From: Flavobacteriales bacterium
Lineage (GTDB): Bacteria > Bacteroidota > Bacteroidia > Flavobacteriales_F > PHOS-HE28
Direction of reading: 5' to 3'
Assembly (NCBI GenBank): GCA_016713875.1
Contig: JADJOI010000003.1
Span: 3,100,001-3,164,000, forward strand
Length of the DNA: 64,000 nucleotides
Positions 14,610 to 22,268 of the stretch are shown here, piece after piece. How positions within the stretch are numbered: the stretch's first letter is position 1; every line of letters begins with the position of its first letter. Under the pieces are notes generated by a model. The model was not told where the DNA came from, made no database searches, and worked only from the letters and a program-made list of their open reading frames with translations. A program made the position numbers and the translations under genes.

Positions 14610-16400
14610 TCAGGCGCGCATGCCGATCACCAGGATGTCGTCCACTTGTTCGTGGGCGCCTTTCCAGTCCATGAAGGCCTCCAGCAGGGCGCGTTTCTGG
14701 GCCTCGAGCGGCTCGTTGCTGATGGCCACCAGCAGTTCGCGGAAGCGGCGGTAGAGGAACTTCTTGCCTTTGGGCCCGCCGAACTGATCGGCATAGCCGT
14801 CGCTGAAGATGTAGACCACATCGCCCTCTTGCAGTTGGATGCGGTGATCGGTGAAGGACTGGCCGTGCAGTTCGAAGCCCCCGATGGGGATCTTGTCCGG
14901 TGCGTATTGGATGACGTCACGGTCGCGGACCAGGTAGAGCGGGCAGTTGGCCCCTGCGTATTCCAGGGTCCGGGTATCAGGGTCGAACACACAGAGCGCC
15001 ATGTCCATCCCATCGCGCACGATGGATTGGTCGCGGTCCTTGTGCAGCGCATCGAAGGCGATCCGGTTCAGCGAGCGCAGGATGGTGCTGGGGTGGAGGG
15101 CCTCGCTTTCGCGCACCGCCTGATTGAGGCCGTTGTGGCCTACAAGGCTCATGAACGCCCCGGGGACACCATGGCCGGTGCAGTCCACCGCGGCGAACAC
15201 CGTACGGTCGGCCACGCGCTCGAACCAGTAGAAGTCGCCCGAAACGATGTCCTTGGGCCTGTAGAACACGAAGGAGCGTGGCAGCAGTTCGCGGATCTTG
15301 CGCTCCGGCGGCAGGATGGACTCCTGCAGACGTTTGGCGTAGCGGATGCTGTCGGTGACGTTCTTGTACAGCTCCACCACCTTGCGGCTCTGGCGCTCCA
15401 CCTCCTCCTTTTGGCGCACCACCTCCTCGGTACGCTCCCGCACCTTCTGCTCGAGGACCCGTTCGCGTTCGCCCAGCTCGGCGCGCATCTTCAGCAGGGC
15501 GTGGCCCAGGACATCCTCCTCGCTCAAGGGCTTGTAGTCGGCGTCGAAGTCACCGGCGGCCACCGCGTGGCTGAAGTCCGTGGTGCGTTTGAGGCCCTCG
15601 ATCAGCCCCATGAGGGCGCTTGTCATCTCGCCGATCTCGTCGTTGCCGGTGCGGATGCGGCCCCGTGGGAACACGCCCCGGCCGAGGCCCAGGAGCACGG
15701 TGCGTAGCCGTTGCACCGGGCCCACGATGCCCCGGATGATCACCACCGCCACGATGAGCCCCACGGCGATGAGGCCCATGCCCAGATAGAGCACGAAGAA
15801 CTTCAACGAGTCGAAGCTCCTGATCATGCCGCTGCTCAGCTGGCGGCGCTTGCTCTCCTGCATGGCCAGCAGCACATCCAGGTCGGCAAGCACCTTGTCC
15901 GTCTGCTCATCCAGCGGCCCACCCTCCTCGGCCAGGTCGTTGCGCTCCAGGAAGACCAAAGGATCGCTGTAGCTCTCCATGTCGGGCAGCATCTCCTTGA
16001 TGCTGCCATGCAGCAGGAACATGGCGTCCATCTCGCCGAACACACGGTTGGCCAGCTCCACCTCCTCGCGGTCCCAGTTGGCAGATAGGGTGTCGATCCG
16101 GTCCAGGAGGGCGGGCAGGTCCTCACCGGTGACCTCCACCAGAGAGGTTTTCTCCCGGGCGTCCGGGCGGCTCTCCACCAGGGCCCAATGCTTGACCAGC
16201 ATGTGGGCGTTCACCACCAGGTTGCGCAGCCGCACCAGGGCATCGACGCTGGGGCTGTACACCTGGTTGATCTCGTCGTTGATCTGCCGGCTCCGCTCCA
16301 GGGTTCGGTTGGTGAGCAGCAGCACCAAGGCGGCAAAGAAGATGAACAGGCCGAAGCCCATCCCGATCTTCCTGCCGATGGTCATGCGCAGCCTGGCCAT
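14610..16400 (-). CDS. SpoIIE-family protein phosphatase with periplasmic sensor and HAMP domain
   Basis: A 596-residue membrane-bound PP2C-type phosphatase. A first helix (about 13-32) and a second (about 185-208, LGMGLIAVGLIVAVVIIR) enclose a periplasmic helical bundle of 150 residues. HAMP and a coiled coil follow (to about 345). The characteristic junction VTDSIRYAKRLQESILP leads into the SpoIIE domain. Metal-binding aspartates are visible in SGDFYW, AAVDCTGHGVPGAFMS, FSDGYADQFGG and DDILVIGM. Such enzymes dephosphorylate anti-sigma-factor antagonists; no such partner is adjacent. It is the last gene of a minus-strand operon behind a TPR protein and a YfiR protein, 5 bp after the TPR stop. 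Confidence 0.9.
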   Translation of the reverse strand: MARLRMTIGRKIGMGFGLFIFFAALVLLLTNRTLERSRQINDEINQVYSPSVDALVRLRNLVVNAHMLVKHWALVESRPDAREKTSLVEVTGEDLPALLDRIDTLSANWDREEVELANRVFGEMDAMFLLHGSIKEMLPDMESYSDPLVFLERNDLAEEGGPLDEQTDKVLADLDVLLAMQESKRRQLSSGMIRSFDSLKFFVLYLGMGLIAVGLIVAVVIIRGIVGPVQRLRTVLLGLGRGVFPRGRIRTGNDEIGEMTSALMGLIEGLKRTTDFSHAVAAGDFDADYKPLSEEDVLGHALLKMRAELGERERVLEQKVRERTEEVVRQKEEVERQSRKVVELYKNVTDSIRYAKRLQESILPPERKIRELLPRSFVFYRPKDIVSGDFYWFERVADRTVFAAVDCTGHGVPGAFMSLVGHNGLNQAVRESEALHPSTILRSLNRIAFDALHKDRDQSIVRDGMDMALCVFDPDTRTLEYAGANCPLYLVRDRDVIQYAPDKIPIGGFELHGQSFTDHRIQLQEGDVVYIFSDGYADQFGGPKGKKFLYRRFRELLVAISNEPLEAQKRALLEAFMDWKGAHEQVDDILVIGMRA

Positions 16401-16405
16401 GGCGG

Positions 16406-17293
16406 TCAGCGGTCCTCCTCCGGACCCAGTTCCTCGAAGAGTTTACGGTAGTGCTCGGAGCGTTCGGCGTCCTGCAGGCTGTAGTAGATCCCCTCGAGCC
16501 CCAGGAGCGTTTCGCGGCGCTTGGGGTTCATCCGGAACGCCTTCAGCATGTACGGGAGCGCCTGGAGGAAGAACTCGCGGCTCACCTCCTGGATCCGCTG
16601 CAGACTGGGGATGTCGTACTCCGCCCCGACCCGCTGGATGTTGTACACGCCCCGGTTGTAGTAGAGCGTGGCCAGGTTGTAGTTGGCGCCGTAGTTGCCG
16701 GTGTCGATCCGCAGCACCTGCTCATAGGTGGCCACGGCCTTGTCGTACCAGGACAACTGCTCCCTGTCCTGGTTGTACAGCTTGGTGTATACCGTACCGA
16801 GCGCGTTGTGGAATTCCACATCCTTGGCCGCGCGATCGGGTGGTGCGCCCCGGCGGTCGGTGGCAGCGGTGTATTTGCCATACAGCGCGAGGGCGTCGTC
16901 CGGCCTCAGTTCGTTCAGGGCCCTGGCCGCATCGTTGAAGTAGGTCTTGCTCAGGAAGTCATATGCCTGTGCCGCGTTCTCTGTGTAGTCACCACCCTGA
17001 TCGTGGGCCAGGCAGCGGTCAAGGCTCGCCAGCGCGCTGTCCCGATCGGCCTCGCCCTGCGGGGTGCCGGTCTTTGCCTTGTAGAGGTCTTTGAGGATGA
17101 AGCCACGCAGCAGCCAGGCCTCCGGGTCGCGCTGGTGGCCGGGCTCCAGCACCGCCTCGTCCACCAGGGCGCGGGCCTCGTTGAGCGCCCCGGCCTGGTA
17201 CTTGCGCAGCGCTTCGGCCAGCAGGTCCGTCTGCGCCACGCCCAGCGCTGGCAGGGCGAGCAGCAGGAGGGCGGTATGGAGGCGGCCGCTCAT
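16406..17293 (-). CDS. Exported tetratricopeptide-repeat protein
   Basis: A 295-residue protein with a signal peptide (residues 1-20, LHTALLLLALPALGVA) and helical repeats of TPR type. Clear units are ALRKYQAGALNEARALVDEA near the N-terminus, WYDKAVATYEQVLRID and NYGANYNLATLYYNRGV in the centre, and a C-terminal YMLKAFRMNPKRRETLLGL block. It probably acts as a periplasmic scaffold. It starts 1 bp after the YfiR stop and ends 5 bp before the phosphatase start, so all three are one transcript. Its position suggests a part in the same signalling pathway. Confidence 0.82.
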   Translation of the reverse strand: MSGRLHTALLLLALPALGVAQTDLLAEALRKYQAGALNEARALVDEAVLEPGHQRDPEAWLLRGFILKDLYKAKTGTPQGEADRDSALASLDRCLAHDQGGDYTENAAQAYDFLSKTYFNDAARALNELRPDDALALYGKYTAATDRRGAPPDRAAKDVEFHNALGTVYTKLYNQDREQLSWYDKAVATYEQVLRIDTGNYGANYNLATLYYNRGVYNIQRVGAEYDIPSLQRIQEVSREFFLQALPYMLKAFRMNPKRRETLLGLEGIYYSLQDAERSEHYRKLFEELGPEEDR

Positions 17294-17294
17294 G

Positions 17295-17837
17295 TCATTC
17301 CACCACACGGTGGGCCAGTTGTTTGAGGGTCAGGGCCACTTCCAGCTTGTGCTTTCGCGCGTTGGTCACGCTCAGCTCGTACTTCAAGGTGCTGGCCACC
17401 TTCACGAAATTGGCCACCGCGCCATCCTCCAGGGCATCCGAGTACTCCGTGACGATCAGGGTGGGCTTGTTGGCCAGGTTGCGATAGATCTCCGGCATCA
17501 ACGCCAGGTCGTGCTGGCCCACGAACAGGATATGGCAACGGTCGACGTTCGGTGAACGGGGCAGCTTGCGCACCTCGATGGGCTGTTTCCCGATGGCCTT
17601 CGTGCTGTACTTCTTGATCAGCTCCTGGTACAGGTTGGCCCCACCGATCACACCGATCACGAAGGTGCCCGAGCTCATCCCCGGGTCCTTCCACTCCACC
17701 AACTTGGCGATGTTGTAGATGTAGCTGGCCTGCACAATCGCCGTGGTATCCTTCTCCACGTCCAATTGAGGCGGGGCGGCTGCGAGCACCGGGCCCACCA
17801 ACAGAAGCATCAGCGCACGCCATGCCCATGCCGGCAT
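17295..17837 (-). CDS. YfiR-family periplasmic protein
   Basis: A 180-residue exported protein of the YfiR (DUF4154) family. After the signal peptide (about 1-22) it has the family pattern VQASYIYNIAKLVEWKD, VIGVIGGANLYQELIKKY, CHILFVGQHD and PTLIVTEYSDALEDGAVANF. In Pseudomonas, YfiR is a periplasmic inhibitor of a diguanylate cyclase; in Bacteroidota such proteins sit next to kinases or SpoIIE phosphatases. Here it heads the operon with the TPR protein and SpoIIE phosphatase, whose periplasmic domain is a plausible target. The ATG at 17835-17837 gives a normal signal peptide; longer forms do not. Confidence 0.85.
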   Translation of the reverse strand: MPAWAWRALMLLLVGPVLAAAPPQLDVEKDTTAIVQASYIYNIAKLVEWKDPGMSSGTFVIGVIGGANLYQELIKKYSTKAIGKQPIEVRKLPRSPNVDRCHILFVGQHDLALMPEIYRNLANKPTLIVTEYSDALEDGAVANFVKVASTLKYELSVTNARKHKLEVALTLKQLAHRVVE

Positions 17838-17848
17838 TGTCCGCGGGC

Positions 17849-17856
17849 TACCTTTG
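17849..17856 (+). promoter_or_regulatory. Bacteroidota -7 box for the M28 peptidase
   Basis: TACCTTTG is a perfect match to TAnnTTTG. It lies in the 34-bp gap between the divergent YfiR and peptidase genes and rules out peptidase starts upstream of about 17862. Confidence 0.7.
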
Positions 17857-17871
17857 CCCGTCGCGTCCCAC

Positions 17872-19350
17872 ATGGCCATGATCTTCCCCAACAGCGGGCA
17901 AAGTAGATGCCGTTGGAAGGCCTGTTCGGCGCTGGCCCTCAGCATCTTTTCACACGGCATTGTTCACGGACAGGCCTCGGACCTGTCCCGCTTCGAAGCG
18001 GAGGCCCGCGAGAACGCAAGAGGATACGAGTGGCTGACGTGGAGCTCCACCGCCATCGGGCATCGCCTCACGGGCAGCCCGCAAGGCGCGCGCGCACAAG
18101 CGGCGGCCGACAGCCTGTTCCGCCTGGCCGGCGTGGCCCGCGTTTCCCAGCACCCCTTCGCTGCCCAGGCGTGGGCGCGTGGCACCGTGATGCTGAAGCT
18201 GAGCGATGATGTGGGCACGGAGCACCTGGCGGCCGTGGCCTTGGCCCAGACCCCGGACAGCGCCGATGTGGAGGGCGAACTGGTGGACCTGGGCAATGGA
18301 CTGGCGGAGCAGTACACGCAGCTGAACGACCGCGTGGCCGGCCGCGTGGTGCTCATGAACATCGGCCTGGTGGACGCGCCCAACGGCACCGGCAACCTGC
18401 ACCGGAGCGAGAAGGCCGCCTTGGCCATCCGGCATGGCGCCATCGGCATCGTGTTCGTCAATAACGTGGACGGCGGGGTGCTGCTGACGGGGACCGCCTC
18501 CATCGACGGGGCCACCATCCCGGTGCCCGCTGCCTGCATCGCCTCCGAGGACGGACGGCGGATCCGCGAGCGCCTCCAAGCGGGTGCTTCCCTGCGCGTC
18601 GGCCTGCGGATGACCAATCGCATCGGCACCGTGCAGGCGCGGAACGTGGTGGCCGAGATCCCGGGATCGGACCTCGCGCAGGAGGTGGTGGTGCTCGGCG
18701 GTCACCTGGACAGCTGGGACCTCGCCACGGGTGCCACGGACAATGGGTTGGGTGCCTTTTCCATCGTGGACATGGCCCGTGCCGTGGTGGCCAGCGGGCA
18801 TCAGCCCCGGCGCACCCTGCGCTTCGTGCTCTTCATGGGCGAGGAGCAGGGCCTCCTTGGTTCAGAAGCGATGATGACCGATCTCAAGGCCTCCGGTGAA
18901 CTGGAACGCGTGCGGTGCATGATCAACATGGACATGACCGGCGATCCCTTCGGCTTCGGCGTGGTGGGGCCGGCGGGCTGGGGCCCGCTGGTGGACACGC
19001 TGATGGCACCGATCCATGCGATGGACACGGCGTTCAGGATGGACCTGAAGGAGCGGGCCTGGCTGCACAGCGACCACCAGTCGTTCCTGCTCGCCGGCGT
19101 ACCGGTGATCAACCCGCTCTGCGACCTGGGCGGGCACGTGTACGGCTGCTACCACAGCAGCTGCGACGACGTGCACCTGGTGGACCCGCGGGACATGGTG
19201 AACAACGTGCGCTTCGTGGGGGCCTTGTTGCTGCAATTGGCCGATGCGCCCGCACTTCCAGGGCACTTCACGGAACAAGAACTGGGTGCACGGTTACGCG
19301 CGGACGGGCTGGAAGAAAAGCTCCGGATGGCCGGGCAATGGCGCTGGTGA
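17872..19350 (+). CDS. Exported M28-family zinc peptidase, carboxypeptidase Q-like
   Basis: A 492-residue exported metallopeptidase of family M28. A signal peptide (KACSALALSIFSHGIVHG) is followed by a domain with a PA-type insert (about 120-250). The catalytic domain carries the two-zinc ligand set: His in LGGHLDSWD, Asp in GATDNGLGA, the Glu pair in FMGEEQGLLG, Asp in INMDMTGD and His in GCYHSSCDDVHL. The order matches carboxypeptidase Q/plasma glutamate carboxypeptidase-like enzymes that trim dipeptides or C-termini. The start was placed at 17872 because the promoter box ends at 17856; ATG 17878 is equally possible. Converges on ferritin with 13 bp between stops. Confidence 0.88.
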   Translation: MAMIFPNSGQSRCRWKACSALALSIFSHGIVHGQASDLSRFEAEARENARGYEWLTWSSTAIGHRLTGSPQGARAQAAADSLFRLAGVARVSQHPFAAQAWARGTVMLKLSDDVGTEHLAAVALAQTPDSADVEGELVDLGNGLAEQYTQLNDRVAGRVVLMNIGLVDAPNGTGNLHRSEKAALAIRHGAIGIVFVNNVDGGVLLTGTASIDGATIPVPAACIASEDGRRIRERLQAGASLRVGLRMTNRIGTVQARNVVAEIPGSDLAQEVVVLGGHLDSWDLATGATDNGLGAFSIVDMARAVVASGHQPRRTLRFVLFMGEEQGLLGSEAMMTDLKASGELERVRCMINMDMTGDPFGFGVVGPAGWGPLVDTLMAPIHAMDTAFRMDLKERAWLHSDHQSFLLAGVPVINPLCDLGGHVYGCYHSSCDDVHLVDPRDMVNNVRFVGALLLQLADAPALPGHFTEQELGARLRADGLEEKLRMAGQWRW

Positions 19351-19363
19351 GGGACCGCCCCGG

Positions 19364-19882
19364 TCAGGCCTTGCCCCCGCCGCCTTTGTCAGGGGTGACC
19401 ACGCCCTCAAGGTCCCGGTCGAAAAGATAGAGACCGCCCTTGTCGTTCCCGATCAGGTTGAGCTTGTCGATGAGCGTACGCGCCAACGCCTCCTCCTCGA
19501 TCTGCTCACTGACGTACCACTGCATGAAGTTGTGCGTGGTGTAGTCCTTCTCCTTGAGGCAGGTGTCCACCACTTGGTTGATGGTGGCCGTCACGTGCGT
19601 CTCGTGCTCCAGCAGGCTGCGGAAGATGTCGGTGATGCTCTTGAAGTCCGTGGAAGGCTGCTTAAGCGCAGGCACCAAGGCCCGGCCACCGCGTTCGTTC
19701 ACGAACTTGATCAGCTTCAGCATGTGCATGCGCTCCTCGTCGCTGTGGCGGTACAGGAAGGCGGCCGTTCCGCTGAGGCCCTGGTTCTCGGCCCAGCTGG
19801 CCATGGCGAGGTAGGCCTGGCTGCTGCTGGCCTCAATGGCGATCTGCCCGTTGAGGGCGGTCTCGATCTTCTTGGATAGCAT
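19364..19882 (-). CDS. Non-haem ferritin
   Basis: A 172-residue bacterial ferritin of the FtnA type that stores iron inside a 24-subunit shell. Ferroxidase-centre residues are visible: Glu17 in QIAIEASSSQAYL, and Glu50 with His53 in HSDEERMHM. Further acidic residues lie in LLEHETHV and WYVSEQIEEEAL. The C-terminus (PDKGGGGKA) is flexible. The promoter box TACCTTTG (minus strand, 19887-19894) ends 4 bp before the ATG, so the mRNA should be leaderless. A Fur site was not recognised. Confidence 0.93.
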   Translation of the reverse strand: MLSKKIETALNGQIAIEASSSQAYLAMASWAENQGLSGTAAFLYRHSDEERMHMLKLIKFVNERGGRALVPALKQPSTDFKSITDIFRSLLEHETHVTATINQVVDTCLKEKDYTTHNFMQWYVSEQIEEEALARTLIDKLNLIGNDKGGLYLFDRDLEGVVTPDKGGGGKA

Positions 19883-19886
19883 GGTG

Positions 19887-19894
19887 CAAAGGTA
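19887..19894 (-). promoter_or_regulatory. Bacteroidota -7 box for ferritin
   Basis: Minus-strand TACCTTTG, perfect consensus, 4 bp upstream of the ferritin ATG. No TTG is present 19 bp upstream. Confidence 0.65.
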
Positions 19895-19903
19895 GCGGGC
19901 CGA

Positions 19904-20467
19904 TCAGCGGTTGTTGAAGTGGTTCATGGCTTGAGCGACGCCAAGCAGGCCCACCTGCACCACCGCCTTGGAAGCCAACTCCAAACGCTCGGGCAGCTGA
20001 GTTTGTTCCTCGGCTGTCCAATGGGCCAGGACGAAGTCGCTCTGGCGTCCACGTGCAAAATCACTTCCAATCCCGAAGCGCAGTCGCGGGAATGCCTCCG
20101 TGCCGAGCACCTCGATGATGTGGCCGAGGCCGTTGTGGCCGCCCGCCCCACCGCTGGAGCGAAGGCGCACCTTGCCGTACGGCAGGGCCAGGTCATCGCT
20201 CACCACCAGCACCCGCTCCACGGGCACGTCCTCCTGGTCCATCCAGTAGCGCACGGCCTTGCCGCTGAGGTTCATGAAGGTCTGGGGTTTCACCAGGATG
20301 AAGGTGCGCCCCTTGTGACGGAATTCGGCGTGGTCGGCGTAGCGGGCCGGGCCGAACCGCACCTCGAAGGACCGGGCCAGATGGTCCAGCACGTCGAACC
20401 CGATGTTGTGGCGGGTACCGGCGTATTCCGGGCCGGGGTTGCCCAGGCCCACGATCAGGTGCTTCAT
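19904..20467 (-). CDS. pth: Peptidyl-tRNA hydrolase
   Basis: A 187-residue peptidyl-tRNA hydrolase, which frees tRNA from prematurely released peptidyl-tRNA. The N-terminus KHLIVGLGNPGPEYAGTRHN contains the conserved Asn and the catalytic His20. KPQTFMNLSGKAV, VVSDDLALPYGKVRLR (with the catalytic Asp) and GGAGGHNGLGHIIE complete the family set. The ATG at 20465-20467 fits family length; an ATG three codons upstream is possible. It follows rplY on the same strand with a strong hairpin between, the usual ctc/rplY-pth neighbourhood. Confidence 0.96.
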   Translation of the reverse strand: MKHLIVGLGNPGPEYAGTRHNIGFDVLDHLARSFEVRFGPARYADHAEFRHKGRTFILVKPQTFMNLSGKAVRYWMDQEDVPVERVLVVSDDLALPYGKVRLRSSGGAGGHNGLGHIIEVLGTEAFPRLRFGIGSDFARGRQSDFVLAHWTAEEQTQLPERLELASKAVVQVGLLGVAQAMNHFNNR

Positions 20468-20479
20468 GGGGTTCAACGC

Positions 20480-20509
20480 GCACGGACCCCGTGGGTGCGG
20501 GGTCCGTGC
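20480..20509 (-). terminator. 12-bp perfect hairpin between rplY and pth
   Basis: 20480-20491 (gcacggaccccg) pairs exactly with 20498-20509, with a 6-base loop. It lies in the rplY-pth gap. No T-tract follows on the minus strand, so it may attenuate rather than stop transcription into pth. Confidence 0.6.
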
Positions 20510-20539
20510 AGGGGGTGTTCGGCCCGATGGGCCGGGTCA

Positions 20540-21187
20540 TCACTTCTTGGCGGCGGGCTTGGCCTCGGCCTTCTTGGCGTCGGCAGCAGGAGCGGCGGCG
20601 GCCGGGGTGGCAGCGGCGGCAGCGGCCGGGGCGGCCTCGGCCTCCTTCTTCGGCACGCTCACCTTCAGCACCACCTCCTCGGGTTTGTTCAGCACCTCGA
20701 TGCCGGCGAACTTCAGGTCGCGCACCCGCACGTTCTGGCCGATTTCCACATGCTCCACATCGAATTCCAGATGCTCGGGGAGCTGGCTCGGCAGCCCCAC
20801 CACATCCAGTTTGCGCAGCGTCTGGTTCAGTTTGCCGCCTTTGCGCACACCGGCGGGCTGTCCCTTCAGGCGCAGGCTCAAGGTCACGCGGGCCGGCTTG
20901 TCCTCGGCCATTTCGATGAAGTCCGCGTGCAGGATGGCGTCCGATACGGGATGGAACTGCGTTTCCTGCAGCTTGGCCATCACCTTGCGGCCTCCCAGGT
21001 CCAGCTCGATGCGATAGGCGTCGGGGGTATGCACCACCTTGCCCAGGGCCGCCTCGTCGGTGGCGAAGTGGGTGACAGGGCCACCGCCGTAGAGGACGCA
21101 GGGCACCTGCTTCTCGCGGCGAAGCTGGTCGGCGTTCTTGGTGCCGGTGGTGGTGCGCACGGCGCCGGTGAGTTCTACCTTCTTCAT
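20540..21187 (-). CDS. rplY: Ribosomal protein bL25, long (Ctc/TL5) form
   Basis: A 215-residue bL25 protein, which binds 5S rRNA. The N-terminal L25 domain (about 1-95) has KKVELTGAVRTTTGTKNADQ, the motif VPCVLYGG and FHPVSDAILHADFIEM. The C-terminal beta domain (about 100-185) follows: VTLSLRLKGQPAGVRKGG and LPEHLEFDVEHVEIGQNV. The last 35 residues are a low-complexity Ala/Pro/Lys tail. Length and two-domain form fit the Ctc/TL5 subgroup usual in Bacteroidota. It lies between prs (11 bp upstream) and pth, a common conserved cluster. Confidence 0.94.
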   Translation of the reverse strand: MKKVELTGAVRTTTGTKNADQLRREKQVPCVLYGGGPVTHFATDEAALGKVVHTPDAYRIELDLGGRKVMAKLQETQFHPVSDAILHADFIEMAEDKPARVTLSLRLKGQPAGVRKGGKLNQTLRKLDVVGLPSQLPEHLEFDVEHVEIGQNVRVRDLKFAGIEVLNKPEEVVLKVSVPKKEAEAAPAAAAAATPAAAAPAADAKKAEAKPAAKK

Positions 21188-21198
21188 GGGTCGGGGGG

Positions 21199-22146
21199 TT
21201 AGGCGATGATGAAATGGCTGCTGATGCTCTCGTGGCTGCGGACGCGCTTGATGACGTCCGCGAACAACTGGGCCACGGTGAGCTGCTTGATCTTGGTGGT
21301 GCGGGCCAGCTTTTCGGGCCCGATGGGGATCGTATCGGTGACGATGAGCTCCGACAGGCTGGAGCGTTGCAGGCGGTCGCAGGCCTCGCCGCTCAGCACG
21401 GCGTGCGTGCACACGGCGCGCACGCTCTTGGCACCCAGGTCGGTCATCATATCGGCCGCCTTGGTCAGCGTGCCGGCCGTGTCCACCATGTCGTCGATCA
21501 GCACCACGTCCTTGTCCTTGACGTCGCCGATCACGGTCATCTTCTCGATCTGGTTGGCCACTTTGCGCTGCTTGTAGCAGATGGCCATATCGCAGCCCAG
21601 GTGCTTGCTGTAGGCGTTGGCCCGCTTGGTGCCGCCGGTGTCGGGCGCCGCGATCACCAGGTCCTTCAGGCCGAGCTCCTTGATGTAGGGCAGGAAGATG
21701 CTGCTGGCGAACAGGTGGTCCACCGGCACCTCGAAGAAGCCCTGGATCTGGTCGGCGTGCAGGTCCATCGTCATCACGCGGTCCACGCCGGCGGCGGTCA
21801 GCATGTTGGCCACCAGTTTGGCGCCGATGCTCACCCGCGGCTTGTCCTTGCGGTCCTGACGGGCGAACCCGAAGTAGGGGATCACCGCCACGATGCGTTT
21901 GGCGCTGGCACGCTTGGCGGCATCCACCATCATCAGCAGCTCGAAAAGGTTGTCGCTGGGCGGAAAGGTGCTCTGCACGATGAAGACCAGTTCGCCGCGC
22001 ACGGTCTCCTCGAAACTGGGTTGGAACTCCCCATCGCTGAAGCGGCTGACGGAGACCTCCCCGAGCCGCTCGCCGGAAAAGGCGGCGATCTTCTCGGCCA
22101 GGTACCGCGTGGCGGTACCGCTGAAGATCTTGGCGGATTCGTACAT
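21199..22146 (-). CDS. prs: Ribose-phosphate pyrophosphokinase
   Basis: A 315-residue PRPP synthase, which makes phosphoribosyl pyrophosphate from ribose 5-phosphate and ATP for nucleotide, His and Trp synthesis. Family motifs are VSRFSDGEFQ, the ATP-binding region VIPYFGFARQDRKDKPR, the metal-binding TMDLHADQIQGFF and the PRPP loop VVLIDDMVDTAGT. The start MYESAKIFSG at 22144-22146 matches family length; a 39-codon upstream extension is not family-like and would overlap the promoter. It precedes rplY and pth on the same strand and is probably co-transcribed with them. Confidence 0.97.
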   Translation of the reverse strand: MYESAKIFSGTATRYLAEKIAAFSGERLGEVSVSRFSDGEFQPSFEETVRGELVFIVQSTFPPSDNLFELLMMVDAAKRASAKRIVAVIPYFGFARQDRKDKPRVSIGAKLVANMLTAAGVDRVMTMDLHADQIQGFFEVPVDHLFASSIFLPYIKELGLKDLVIAAPDTGGTKRANAYSKHLGCDMAICYKQRKVANQIEKMTVIGDVKDKDVVLIDDMVDTAGTLTKAADMMTDLGAKSVRAVCTHAVLSGEACDRLQRSSLSELIVTDTIPIGPEKLARTTKIKQLTVAQLFADVIKRVRSHESISSHFIIA

Positions 22147-22166
22147 GGCTTCCCGCGAAAGGGCTG

Positions 22167-22196
22167 CAAAGGTAGTGATCTCCGGGAGGTTATCAA
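22167..22196 (-). promoter_or_regulatory. Consensus Bacteroidota promoter for prs
   Basis: On the minus strand TTG (22194-22196) is followed by exactly 19 bp and then TACCTTTG (22167-22174), a perfect match to the TTG-N19-TAnnTTTG sigma consensus. The ATG is 20 bp downstream. This is the clearest promoter in the window and supports assignment to Bacteroidota. Confidence 0.85.
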
Positions 22197-22268
22197 CGAT
22201 CGTTGGTGGACCCAAGGCAAGGGGGTGGCCGCGCCTTTGAGCGACCTTCGTGGCCGACCTCATTCCGG

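Noticed and set aside
20519..20534. Small palindrome cggcccgatgggccg as a terminator
   Set aside because: Stem is only 5-6 bp; the neighbouring 12-bp hairpin at 20480-20509 is far stronger.
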